A stretch of DNA of 26,563 nucleotides, from positions 1 to 26,563 of the forward strand of contig CALJLV010000205.1 of the NCBI GenBank assembly GCA_937982505.1. Reading direction: 5' to 3'. The position numbers and the translations under genes are program-made. Below the pieces are notes generated by a model. That model saw only the letters and a list, made by a program, of their open reading frames with translations. It searched no databases and was not told the origin of the DNA. The DNA is from an uncultured Desulfobacteraceae bacterium (GTDB lineage Bacteria; Desulfobacterota; Desulfobacteria; Desulfobacterales; UBA2174). The first letter of the stretch is position 1, and each line of letters opens with the position of its first letter. Positions 8,115 to 15,377 of the stretch are shown piece by piece.

Positions 8115-9209
8115 TCACAAGCCGGTATCCAGCTCCCGCTCCAGGCGGCGGCTGTAGTTGGACATGAAATAGCAGCAGCAAAAATAGATCAGCGCCAGGA
8201 AGATATAGGCTTCCGCCGAAAAGCCCATCCACCGGGGATCGGCCAGAACCGATTTGGTGGTTTTTAACAGATCGTAAAGGGCGATGATCACCACCAGGGA
8301 GGTGTCCTTGAAGGCCGAAATCAGAATGCTCACCGACGGCGGAATAACGATTTTCAGGGCCTGGGGCAGTACGATGAGACGCATGGTCTGGTAATAGTTC
8401 AGTCCCAGCGATTCGGCCGCCTCGTACTGGCCTCGGGCAATGGCCTGCAGACCGCCGCGCACCACTTCGGCGATATAGGCCGCCGTAAACAGGATGATGG
8501 CCGCCTGGGCCCGCAAAATCTTGTTGACCGTCACCCCTTCGGGCAAAAAGAGGGGAAAGACCACCGAGGACATGAAGAGCAGGCTGATCAGCGGCACGCC
8601 GCGGATCATCTCGATGTAAAGGATGCACAGGGTCTTGACCGCCCGCATGCGCGACGCGCGCCCCAGGGCCAGCAGGACCCCCAGCGGGTAGGCCCCGGTC
8701 AAACCGAAAACCGCCAGCAGCAGGGTCAGCGGCAAGCCGCCCCATTGGGTACTTTCCACCACCGCCATCCCGAAAAAGCCGCCGCGCAGCAGGAGCCCCA
8801 TGACGGCCAGGCCCGCCAGCCAGCTCCACCCCAGGGCGTAGCGCCAGTGTTTGCGGTTGCGGCTGTAAAACAGCAGCGCCACCAGGATGATCATGGCCAG
8901 CAACGGGCGCCACTGCAGGTCGTGGGGATAAAAGCCGAAAATGATAAAACGCAGGTTGGCCGTGACGATGGACCAGCAAGCGCCCTGGGCGTCCTGGCAG
9001 CCGCTGCCCGAAGGCAGCCAGTGGCTGTCCAGCAACGCCCAGCGGACGAAGGGCGGGACCATTTTCACCAGCAGTGCCAGCACCAGGACCGTCAGAACCG
9101 AGTTGAACCAGCCGTCGAAGAGGTTTTTCCGGATCCAGCCCAGCACCCCCACCGAGGTCACCGGTGGTTTGATCTCCGCTGTGCGGCTGTCGTAGACGTG
9201 GACGGTCAT
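8115..9209 (-). CDS. aapM: General L-amino-acid ABC transporter permease AapM
   Basis: Second inner-membrane permease subunit of the Aap/Bzt-type importer, 364 aa. The first membrane segment is near residues 37-56, followed by a periplasmic stretch with a C71/C78 pair (GCQDAQGAC), further helices from about 103, and the ABC permease core in the C-terminal half. The EAA loop that docks on AapP is EAAESLGL at 263-270, continuing to IVLPQALKIVIPP. The long N-terminal part compared with HisM/GlnP-type permeases is typical of AapM/BztC. Its ATG overlaps the aapQ stop by 4 bases (ATGA on the minus strand at 9206-9209), so the two permeases are translationally coupled, fitting their 1:1 assembly. 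Confidence 0.95.
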   Translation of the reverse strand: MTVHVYDSRTAEIKPPVTSVGVLGWIRKNLFDGWFNSVLTVLVLALLVKMVPPFVRWALLDSHWLPSGSGCQDAQGACWSIVTANLRFIIFGFYPHDLQWRPLLAMIILVALLFYSRNRKHWRYALGWSWLAGLAVMGLLLRGGFFGMAVVESTQWGGLPLTLLLAVFGLTGAYPLGVLLALGRASRMRAVKTLCILYIEMIRGVPLISLLFMSSVVFPLFLPEGVTVNKILRAQAAIILFTAAYIAEVVRGGLQAIARGQYEAAESLGLNYYQTMRLIVLPQALKIVIPPSVSILISAFKDTSLVVIIALYDLLKTTKSVLADPRWMGFSAEAYIFLALIYFCCCYFMSNYSRRLERELDTGL

Positions 9210-10384
9210 CGTTCGACCAATGCCATCTTTTTATTGTACCAGTTCATGAGGGCCGAGGTCAGCAGGCTGAGGCAAAGGTAGACGGCCATGATCAGCGCAA
9301 CGCCCTCGATCGCCTGGCCGGTTTGGTTGATGGTCGTGTTGGCGACCGAAACGAAGTCGGGATAGCCGATGGCCACCGCCAGGGAGCTGTTTTTGGTCAG
9401 ATTGAGCATCTGGCTGGTCAACGGCGGGATGATCACCCGCAGTGCCTGGGGCAGGACGACCAGACTCAACACCTGGCCCGGCTTGAGGCCGATCGATTTG
9501 GCCGCCTCGGTCTGTCCCCGGTTGACCGACTGAATTCCGGCGCGCACGATCTCGGCCACAAAGGCGGCCGTATAGAGCACCAGCCCCAGCAGCAGGGCCG
9601 CAAACTCCGGACTGACGCTCACCCCGCCCTGGAAGTTGAAGCCGCGCAGCTCAGGAACATCCATGGCCGTCGGCGCGCCGCCCAGCAGCCACGCCAGCAA
9701 TGGCAGGCCCGACAGCAGCCCCACCGCGATCCAAAAGAGCGGAACGGTTTTGCCGGTCTTGAACAGGCGCTGCAGCGCCCAGCGCCGCAGCAGGTAAACC
9801 GCGCCGCAGGCGGCCAGAAAGGCCCACCCCGCCCAGCCCCAGTCCGGGTGTTCGGCGGGAACGGCAAAAATCAGGCCGCGGTTGCACAAAAAGAGGCCGG
9901 CGACAGGGTTGAGGGCCTGGCGCGGCGCGGGCAGCATCTCGTAAAAAAACGCATACCAGAAAAAAAGCTGCAGCAGGATGGGGATATCCTGGAACACCTC
10001 GATGTAGATGGCCGCTATCCGGGACACGAGCCAGTTGGTGGAGAGCCGGGCAATGCCGATGAGGGTGCCGAGCAGGACGGTCAGCAGGATGCCGACGAAG
10101 GACACCTTGAGGGTGTTGAGCACGCCCACCCAAAGGGCGCGGGCATAGGAGTCGGCCGCCGAGTAGGCGATGAGTGATTCGCCGATCTCGAACGCGCTTT
10201 CCTTTTCGAGAAACCCGAACCCGGTGGCGATGGCCTGGCGTTCGAGGTTGTCCAACGTGTTGGAAACCAGGTAGTAGGCCAGGGCCCCCACCGCCAGGAG
10301 CACCCCCACCTGATAGATCAGGGACCGTTTGGCCGGATCGTTCAACAGAGGGGTCCGGGTTGCCCCGGTGTCGACGGTTTGCAT
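9206..10384 (-). CDS. aapQ: General L-amino-acid ABC transporter permease AapQ
   Basis: First permease subunit, 392 aa. A membrane helix at about 22-42 is followed by a periplasmic region, then the core, with EVFQDIPILLQLFFWYAFF (about 129-147) and the EAA loop EAAKSIGL at 293-300 leading into VVLPQALRVIIPPL. An extra hydrophobic pair near 185-235 is the insertion typical of AapQ/BztB. I chose ATG 10384 because the 24-residue longer frame (PPPCTPPRGRARRR...) is translated from the hairpin between aapJ and aapQ. The ribosome site is weak (GAG about 13 bases upstream), so expression may be lower than that of aapJ. It ends overlapping the aapM start. Confidence 0.94.
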   Translation of the reverse strand: MQTVDTGATRTPLLNDPAKRSLIYQVGVLLAVGALAYYLVSNTLDNLERQAIATGFGFLEKESAFEIGESLIAYSAADSYARALWVGVLNTLKVSFVGILLTVLLGTLIGIARLSTNWLVSRIAAIYIEVFQDIPILLQLFFWYAFFYEMLPAPRQALNPVAGLFLCNRGLIFAVPAEHPDWGWAGWAFLAACGAVYLLRRWALQRLFKTGKTVPLFWIAVGLLSGLPLLAWLLGGAPTAMDVPELRGFNFQGGVSVSPEFAALLLGLVLYTAAFVAEIVRAGIQSVNRGQTEAAKSIGLKPGQVLSLVVLPQALRVIIPPLTSQMLNLTKNSSLAVAIGYPDFVSVANTTINQTGQAIEGVALIMAVYLCLSLLTSALMNWYNKKMALVER

Positions 10385-10407
10385 CCGTTCGTCGCTCGAG
10401 GTTGCGC

Positions 10408-10445
10408 GCCGCCGCGCACGCCCTCGAGGCGGCGTGCACGGCGGC
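10408..10445 (-). terminator. Long hairpin between aapJ and aapQ (attenuator or mRNA-stabilising stem-loop)
   Basis: The arms GCCGCCGCGCACGCC (10408-10422) and GGCGTGCACGGCGGC (10431-10445) pair over 15 bp with one mismatch or G-U and an 8-nt loop. It lies 33 bp after the aapJ stop and 23 bp before the aapQ ATG. No U-run follows, so it is not a classic terminator. In many ABC importers a stem-loop here protects the binding-protein mRNA from 3' decay or reduces read-through, making binding protein more abundant than permease; that role is inferred. Confidence 0.6.
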
Positions 10446-10478
10446 GGGAATCCCAACGTAAAGGTGACGGAACCTTGG

Positions 10479-11492
10479 CTATTTGAAAGGTGGCGAGTAC
10501 ATCAACCCGCCGTTGGTCCACAGGGCATTGAGGCCGCGATCCATCTTCAAGGGGGTATCCTTGCCCACGTTGCGTTCGAACACCTCACCGTAGTTGCCCA
10601 CCAGTTTGACGACGTGGTAGGCGTACTTTTCATCCAGCCCCAGGGATTTGCCGTTGCCGGGGCTGACCCCGAGGAAACGCTGCACCTTGGGATCGGCGCT
10701 CTTGAGCATCTCGTCCACGTTCTGGGAGGTGATGCCCAGTTCCTCGGCCTCGATCATGGCCAGGACGGAGAAGTTGACGATGTCGTACCACTGATCGTCA
10801 CCGTGGCGCACGGCCGGCGCCAGAGGTTCCTTGGAGATGACTTCGGGCAGGATGACGTAATCGTCCGGATTGGGGGCTACGGCCCGGGTACCGGCCAACT
10901 GGGAGACATCCGAGGTCAGGCAGTCGCAGCGGCCGGCGAAGAAGGCTTTGGCCAGTTCAGAGGTGTTTTCGATGACCACCGGCTTCATCTGCATCCCGGT
11001 GGATCGGAAATAGTCGGCCACGTTCAGCTCGGTGGTGGTGCCGGGCAGCACGCAGACCGCGGCCCCGTTCAGCTCCTTGGCGCTCTTGACGCCCAGGGAT
11101 TTGGGCACCAGAAAGCCCTGGCCGTCGTAGTAGTTGACCTGGGCGAAGTTGAGCCCCAGAGAGGTTTCGCGGGTCAGGATGCGCGTGGCGTTGCGGCAGA
11201 GTACGTCGACTTCCCCGGACTGCAGGGCGGTAAAACGGGTAACGGCGGTCAACGGGGTGTATTTGACCTTTTCCGCATCGCCGAAGACGGCGGCGGCGAT
11301 GGCCCGCGCCGTGTCCACGTCCAGGCCCCGCCAGACGCCTTTTTCATCGGGTTTGCCGAAGCCGAAAAGCTCGCCGTTGACCCCGACCTGAATGAACCCT
11401 TTGGCCTTGACATCATCCAGGGTCCCCGCCGAGGCGGAACCGATCAATACCAACATCGCCACCATGGCCAGTCCAGCGCTCAAACGTCTCAT
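10479..11492 (-). CDS. aapJ: General L-amino-acid-binding periplasmic protein AapJ
   Basis: Periplasmic solute receptor (SBP family 3) that delivers amino acids to AapQM. The mature sequence starts near GTLDDVKAKGFIQVGVNG and continues GVWRGLDVDTARAIAAAVFGD, with a C118-type NAT(R) binding segment LCRNATRILTRE typical of AapJ/BztA. A Sec signal peptide is clear: MRRLSAGLAMVAMLVLIGSASA, cleavable after ASA. Length is 337 aa. ATG 11492 is chosen because the eight residues before it in the longer frame are encoded by the ribosome site itself (GGAGAGGAGAAAAGG). First gene of aapJQMP, with about 500 bp of non-coding DNA upstream, so its promoter should lie there. The Rhizobium ortholog transports a broad range of L-amino acids; the specificity here is inferred. 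Confidence 0.95.
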   Translation of the reverse strand: MRRLSAGLAMVAMLVLIGSASAGTLDDVKAKGFIQVGVNGELFGFGKPDEKGVWRGLDVDTARAIAAAVFGDAEKVKYTPLTAVTRFTALQSGEVDVLCRNATRILTRETSLGLNFAQVNYYDGQGFLVPKSLGVKSAKELNGAAVCVLPGTTTELNVADYFRSTGMQMKPVVIENTSELAKAFFAGRCDCLTSDVSQLAGTRAVAPNPDDYVILPEVISKEPLAPAVRHGDDQWYDIVNFSVLAMIEAEELGITSQNVDEMLKSADPKVQRFLGVSPGNGKSLGLDEKYAYHVVKLVGNYGEVFERNVGKDTPLKMDRGLNALWTNGGLMYSPPFK

Positions 11493-11991
11493 GGTCCTTT
11501 TCTCCTCTCCATTCATCGGTTAAAGGTGCGGACCGGCCCGCGCCGGCCCCTGACAATGGATCCTGCTCGGTCCATACAGGGAAAAAAGACGGTTCATCAA
11601 ATTCGGCGGGTTAATTTATTCGATTGCGAAATAGCACGGACCTTCTTGTCTTGGCAAGCCTCTTTGGGTGAGGTTCAGGGGACCCGCCAAGGTCGGCGGT
11701 GCCGAAAAGCACACCCGCCATCCGGCGTCAACATGCCGCAGGACGGATGGCATCAAACGGGACCCGCCACGCGGGCGCCCCCAGCCGGCATGACGGGCAA
11801 TACGAAGTCGGGCTAGCGTTTCACGGGATTCCGGCGACGTGGCGGGAAGCGCTGACCATCCCCCCGAACTGCCTGCCTGACACGCGATGAGGTGAACCCC
11901 GACGTCGACCGGGCTTTGCCGAGGCCGCAAACCGCGGCCCTTGACAGATTCCGAAGAGCAAGGATAGGGTGAAAAACAAAGGATTTCGCCC
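11493..11991. other. 499-bp divergent intergenic region between aapJ and the PilZ gene
   Basis: There is no convincing gene. 11590-11640 is AT-rich for this contig and probably holds the aapJ promoter on the minus strand; several partial -35/-10 pairs are possible and I cannot choose among them. 11690-11850 is rich in repeated CCGGC/GCCGG elements, including GCCGGCATGACGGG near 11790 and GGGATTCCGGCG near 11825. These resemble the CGTCAT...CCGGC units of dispersed palindromic repeats common in Proteobacteria. The right end carries the PilZ promoter. Confidence 0.6.
11941..11970 (+). promoter_or_regulatory. Candidate sigma70 promoter for the PilZ/receiver operon
   Basis: A perfect -35 TTGACA is at 11941-11946 and a weaker -10 TAGGGT at 11965-11970 with an 18-bp spacer. 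Transcription would start near 11977, about 15 nt before the ATG at 11992. The ribosome site AAAGGA at 11978-11983 would then be right at the 5' end of the transcript, so the real start may be a little upstream. By eye only. Confidence 0.5.
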
Positions 11992-12753
11992 ATGCAGCCG
12001 CCCCTCAGTGCCGATCAACGGCAATCCGCCCGCTATCCCGCCCCGGAGGGAGCGCTGCTGCGCGTTTCCTCCTCCACCCACCAGGCCACCGCTTTTCTGG
12101 TGGACATCGGCCTGGAGGGTGCCGCATTCGAGTATATCTTGCTGGATGAACGGCCCAAGCAAGGCGATCACATCGATATCCTGGCCGACCCGGAGGAGAT
12201 GAGCATCGACGCCGTTCCGTTCCGGATCGTTTTCGATTTCGAGGTCGAACCGGAAGAACCCGAACCGGTGATCTGGAGAAGGTGCGGCATCCAGTTCACC
12301 GGCCTTTCCGCCGACCAGACCCGCCGGCTGGAAACCCTGCTGCGCCATTGGGGCCTTGACCTGCCCGTGCCGACAGCCGCCACCGGGCCGGCAGCGCAGA
12401 CCCAAAAGCCCACACCGCTGGACGAGGCCATCTTTCTGGCCCGTTTGAAACTGCTCAGCATCGCCGCCAAGGCCTACCTGAAAGGATATCCCTGCGGCGC
12501 CTACCGCCAAAGGGCCATCGTCCGAAACGCCCTCGACATCCTCAACCAGGCACCCCTCCAGAAGGTGTTCGACGCGGAGGAGGCCTGCGCCCCGCCGCTG
12601 AAGGCACACGTCCTCGCCCTGGCCCGGGCATTCGTCCAGATGCCCCCGGCATCCAGCGACCTGGCGTCCCTGGACTACAGCGCCGATGTGGTCGGCCGGC
12701 ATCTGCGCGGCGGCAAGGCCCTCACCCAGATGGCGTTCCTGAAGGTCGCCTGA
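11992..12753 (+). CDS. PilZ-domain protein with an uncharacterised C-terminal helical domain
   Basis: Residues about 8-122 look like a PilZ domain, a receptor for cyclic di-GMP. The first motif RxxxR is intact (R10-QSA-R14). The second, normally (D/N)xSxxG, reads D38-I-G-L-E-G43, so the usual Ser is Gly. The closing strand and helix CGIQFTGLSADQTRRLETLL is classical. After a Pro/Ala/Thr linker (about 125-141), residues 143-253 form a mostly helical region that I do not recognise, containing AKAYLKGYPCGAYRQRAIVRNALDIL. It has no membrane segment or signal peptide and is likely cytoplasmic. AAAGGA precedes the ATG. Only 8 bp separates it from the receiver gene, so the two are one operon. Cyclic di-GMP binding is plausible but not certain given the altered motif. 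Confidence 0.85.
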   Translation: MQPPLSADQRQSARYPAPEGALLRVSSSTHQATAFLVDIGLEGAAFEYILLDERPKQGDHIDILADPEEMSIDAVPFRIVFDFEVEPEEPEPVIWRRCGIQFTGLSADQTRRLETLLRHWGLDLPVPTAATGPAAQTQKPTPLDEAIFLARLKLLSIAAKAYLKGYPCGAYRQRAIVRNALDILNQAPLQKVFDAEEACAPPLKAHVLALARAFVQMPPASSDLASLDYSADVVGRHLRGGKALTQMAFLKVA

Positions 12754-12761
12754 GGCTGGCA

Positions 12762-13133
12762 ATGCGAGAAAATGTCAAGATCCTGGTGGTCTGTCTCGAT
12801 CCTGGACTCCGCGACATCATCATCGATGTGCTCGAATTCTCGGTCAACCGAAAGGTCATGAGCGCCGCGGACGACCGCCAGGCCCTGGACCACCTGGACA
12901 TGCAGGGCCCCGCGGATATCATCCTGTGCGACCCGGTCCTGCCGCGCATGTCCGGCCGGGACCTGATCGCCGCCGCCAAGGCCAAAGCGCCCCGCTGCAT
13001 CGGGGTCCTCATGGCCCCCCCGCCCGCAAATCCGGGCACCCCCCAAGACCAGATCGTCAACGCCTACCTCGAAAGGCCGGCAGACCCGCAGGCCCTGTTC
13101 GACATTGTCCAGAGGTTCGTGGTGGACGGATAG
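12762..13133 (+). CDS. Degenerate single-domain response-regulator receiver protein
   Basis: CheY-like receiver of 123 aa with no output domain. The fold pattern is clear: KILVVCLDPGLRDII at the first strand, ADIILCDPVLPRMSG with phospho-acceptor D57, and YLERPADPQALFDIV at the end. Key residues deviate: the acidic pair after strand 1 reads C-L-D with one acid left (D13), the Thr/Ser after strand 4 appears replaced (VLMAPP, 83-87), and the invariant Lys before the last Pro is Arg (R105). D57 may still be phosphorylated, but phosphate-dependent switching is doubtful; it may be a constitutive binding partner. It is co-transcribed with the PilZ gene 8 bp upstream. No histidine kinase is nearby. 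It converges on msrAB. Confidence 0.85.
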   Translation: MRENVKILVVCLDPGLRDIIIDVLEFSVNRKVMSAADDRQALDHLDMQGPADIILCDPVLPRMSGRDLIAAAKAKAPRCIGVLMAPPPANPGTPQDQIVNAYLERPADPQALFDIVQRFVVDG

Positions 13134-13195
13134 CGGCGCCGCCCGTCCCCCCCGGGAGCCCCAGGCCGGATCGCCGCGCCTTTCCCGGCGCCGCT
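13132..13195. repeat. Inverted repeat in the convergent gap between the receiver gene and msrAB
   Basis: AGCGGCGCCG at 13132-13141 and CGGCGCCGCT at 13186-13195 are perfect 10-bp reverse complements flanking a C-rich spacer, starting within the receiver stop codon region. It sits between two convergent genes and could act as a two-way transcription barrier, but there is no U-run and high GC makes chance pairing likely. Confidence 0.35.
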
Positions 13196-13206
13196 GCCCA
13201 TGCCGC

Positions 13207-14319
13207 TCATTCGAAGAGCCGGCGGTAGGCGCCGTAGCCTTCCTTTTCCAGATCCGCGGCCGCAACGAAGCGCAGCGCCGCGCTGTTGATGCAGTAGCGC
13301 CGGCCGGTGGGCGGAGGACCGTCCTCGAACACGTGCCCCAGGTGGCTGTCTGCGTAGCGGCTGCGCACCTCGGTGCGGGTCATCCACAAGCTGTGGTCCG
13401 CCTTTTCCACGATGTGATCCTGTTCCAGGGGGCGGGTGAAGCTGGGCCACCCGGTTCCCGAATCGAACTTGTCCGTTGAGCTGAAAAGCGGCTCGCCGCT
13501 GGCGACATCCACGTAGATGCCCGGTTCGTGGTGATCCCAGAAGGCGTTCCGGAACGGGGGCTCGGTACCGTTTTCCCGCACGACCCGGTACTGAGCCGGA
13601 TCCAGGCGCCGGCGCAGGGCCTCGTCGGACGGACGCGCGTAGACGGCCCCGGCGCCCCGCGCCGGGGCGGCGGCGATTTTTGCCGCCATGGCGTCCCAGG
13701 CCTGCTCCAGAAACCGGTCGCGGCCCGAGGCACCGCGGTAGTAGCGGTAGCGAAACGGGTTCTTGCGGGCATAGTCCTGATGGTATTCCTCGGCCGGGTA
13801 GAAGACGCCCAGGGGCAAAATTTCGGTGACAATGGGCTTCTGGAAGGGACCGGAGGCCGACAGGCGCTCGCGGGAAGTTTCGGCCAGGTGTTTCTGGACC
13901 TCGTCGGCGTAAAAGACGGCGCTGCGGTACTGCGGGCCGCGGTCCACAAACTGGCCGCCGGCATCGGTGGGATCGATGTGGCGCCAGAAGACCTCCAGCA
14001 GCCGTTCGTAGTCCACCCGGGACGGATCGTAGACCACCCGGACGGCCTCCAGGTGCCCCGTAGCGCCGGAGGAGACCTGTTCGTAAGTGGGGTCTGGACG
14101 TTCACCCCCGGTATAGCCTGAGATGACTTCGATGACGCCATCGACCTTTTCGAAATCCGATTCCGTGCACCAGAAGCAGCCTCCGGCGAACACGGCCGAG
14201 GCGGTGGCGGCGGGCATGGGCGTTTGCATGGCAGTCTCCTTTGATTCCAGGCCGGCGGCCTGGTGGTGGCTCAACAGCACGACTCCCACCAAGGCCAGCA
14301 TCAGATGGGCGATTTTCAT
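13207..14319 (-). CDS. msrAB: Exported bifunctional methionine sulfoxide reductase MsrA-MsrB
   Basis: Repairs oxidised methionine: MsrA reduces the S-sulfoxide, MsrB the R-sulfoxide. Residues 41-205 are MsrA with GCFWC at 47-51 (catalytic C48) and the EEYHQDY motif at 177-183. Residues 230-370 are MsrB with GTGWPSF at 288-294, HLGHVF and catalytic C343 in RYCINSAALRF. The CxxC zinc pair that many MsrB have before LF is absent (VDVASGEPLF), so this is the non-zinc form. The N-terminus MKIAHLMLALVGVVLLSHHQAAG is a likely Sec signal, placing the enzyme in the periplasm or envelope. ATG 14319 has a near-perfect GGAGGTG site. Length 370 aa. It lies in its own unit; the gene upstream on the same strand ends in a probable terminator. 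Confidence 0.95.
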   Translation of the reverse strand: MKIAHLMLALVGVVLLSHHQAAGLESKETAMQTPMPAATASAVFAGGCFWCTESDFEKVDGVIEVISGYTGGERPDPTYEQVSSGATGHLEAVRVVYDPSRVDYERLLEVFWRHIDPTDAGGQFVDRGPQYRSAVFYADEVQKHLAETSRERLSASGPFQKPIVTEILPLGVFYPAEEYHQDYARKNPFRYRYYRGASGRDRFLEQAWDAMAAKIAAAPARGAGAVYARPSDEALRRRLDPAQYRVVRENGTEPPFRNAFWDHHEPGIYVDVASGEPLFSSTDKFDSGTGWPSFTRPLEQDHIVEKADHSLWMTRTEVRSRYADSHLGHVFEDGPPPTGRRYCINSAALRFVAAADLEKEGYGAYRRLFE

Positions 14320-14421
14320 GATACACCTCCTGCAGACCTGAAGGGTCAGGGCGAGCCGGAGACAGGGACCCTCCGGGCGCCGGTTCATGGTGGACCGGCG
14401 TTCAAAATAACCACCCCCGGG

Positions 14422-14470
14422 CAAAAGGGTAGGAGGCGGCCCCTCACGGATCTGGGGAGGTCCCGCCTCC
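14422..14470 (-). terminator. Probable Rho-independent terminator after the 257-aa hypothetical gene
   Basis: Directly after the stop at 14477 (reading minus), CCGCCTCC complement at 14463-14470 pairs with GGAGGCGG at 14432-14439 (8 bp), and a second 4-bp C/G step lies inside. On the transcribed strand this is followed by TACCCTTTTGCC, a short U-run. It would separate this gene from msrAB. Confidence 0.5.
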
Positions 14471-14476
14471 CGCGAG

Positions 14477-15250
14477 TCAGCGTTCGTCGTTGAAGCGCAG
14501 CAGGCCCAGATGCTGCAGGGCCAGGGAAAAATCCGGCGGGATCTTGAATTTCAAGCCGTAGGCGTCCCGAAAGAACCAGTCGAGGTAGACAAAGAGCCCT
14601 CCCCGGCTGACATTCATCTTCTGCCGGGTCCAGGGATCGAAGCAGGCCGTCAGACGGCGGAATTGCGGGTGGACGTAGTACTTGTGCAGGATCTGCCAGC
14701 GCTGGGCCGAGAACGGGCCGAGCAGCGCCAGATAGACCTTCTCTTCGACCAGCTCCGCCACCACGGCGGGCAGCCAGACAAAGGAAATCGCCGTTTGCAG
14801 CCGGTAGCGCGCGCCCTGCCATGCGAATTCATGCACCGCGCCACGGCGGCAACGGCGGGACGCGAAGACCTCGACTCCGGGGACCTGCTTGGCCAGATAG
14901 CCAGCCAGTCTGAGGGCGAACTCTCCGGCGGTGGCGTCGGGTCCATCCAGCGCCAGCCGCATCTGCTCGCGGTAAGCGTCCACTATCCGCAAGACCGGCT
15001 CGCACGCTTGCGGATGCAGGCCGAAACCGGCAGCGGCGGCCTGAAGCGCGCCCATGTCGACAAGGGTCTGGGCCTCTGCCTGAACCACCCGGGCACCGAA
15101 CATCGCCTCCAGGTCGCTGATCAGCTCCGCCGGCAGTGGGCTGCGGGCGTGGGTCCGGCTCCAGGCCAGCGACGCCTCCAGAAGATTCAGCGCCGGATAG
15201 GGATTGCCTGCGTCTGCCAGATGGCCGGTCAAGCGATCGATCAGGGGCAT
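14477..15250 (-). CDS. Hypothetical protein, 257 aa
   Basis: I do not recognise the family. The ATG at 15250 has AAAGGG about 9 bases upstream, and codon use is normal. The first 120 residues are Ala/Leu-rich and probably helical. A more distinctive C-terminal half follows with FAWQGARYRLQTAISFVWLP, ILHKYYVHPQFRRLTACFDPWTRQK and YLDWFFRDAYGLKFKIPPDF. There is no signal peptide and no clear membrane span. Two cysteines at the 134 region and later (RRCRRGA, TACFD) do not form a metal motif. It lies 127 bp downstream of the ThDP enzyme on the same strand and could be read through from it; no function should be transferred from that. Confidence 0.72.
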   Translation of the reverse strand: MPLIDRLTGHLADAGNPYPALNLLEASLAWSRTHARSPLPAELISDLEAMFGARVVQAEAQTLVDMGALQAAAAGFGLHPQACEPVLRIVDAYREQMRLALDGPDATAGEFALRLAGYLAKQVPGVEVFASRRCRRGAVHEFAWQGARYRLQTAISFVWLPAVVAELVEEKVYLALLGPFSAQRWQILHKYYVHPQFRRLTACFDPWTRQKMNVSRGGLFVYLDWFFRDAYGLKFKIPPDFSLALQHLGLLRFNDER

Positions 15251-15282
15251 GAGGACCCTTTCGGGATGCGGAGGTCTGGCGC

Positions 15283-15299
15283 GCCGCCATGGTGGCGGC
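15283..15299 (-). repeat. Short perfect hairpin between the ThDP-enzyme gene and the hypothetical gene
   Basis: GCCGCCA (15283-15289) pairs perfectly with TGGCGGC (15293-15299) around a 3-nt loop. It sits in the 127-bp gap with another GGCGG/CCGCC pair near 15330-15345. Neither is followed by a U-run on the minus strand, so they may only slow or stabilise the transcript. Confidence 0.35.
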
Positions 15300-15377
15300 C
15301 CGGCCGCAGGCCTTGGGGCACAGCCTCCGGCGGACCGCCGCCCGCGGGTGATGCGGTTTGCCTCTTGACCCGGGCGG

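Noticed and set aside
8071..8979. A fused long frame joining aapP to upstream sequence
   Set aside because: The upstream part is antisense-like or shifted aapM sequence; aapP has its own ribosome site and ATG at 8070.
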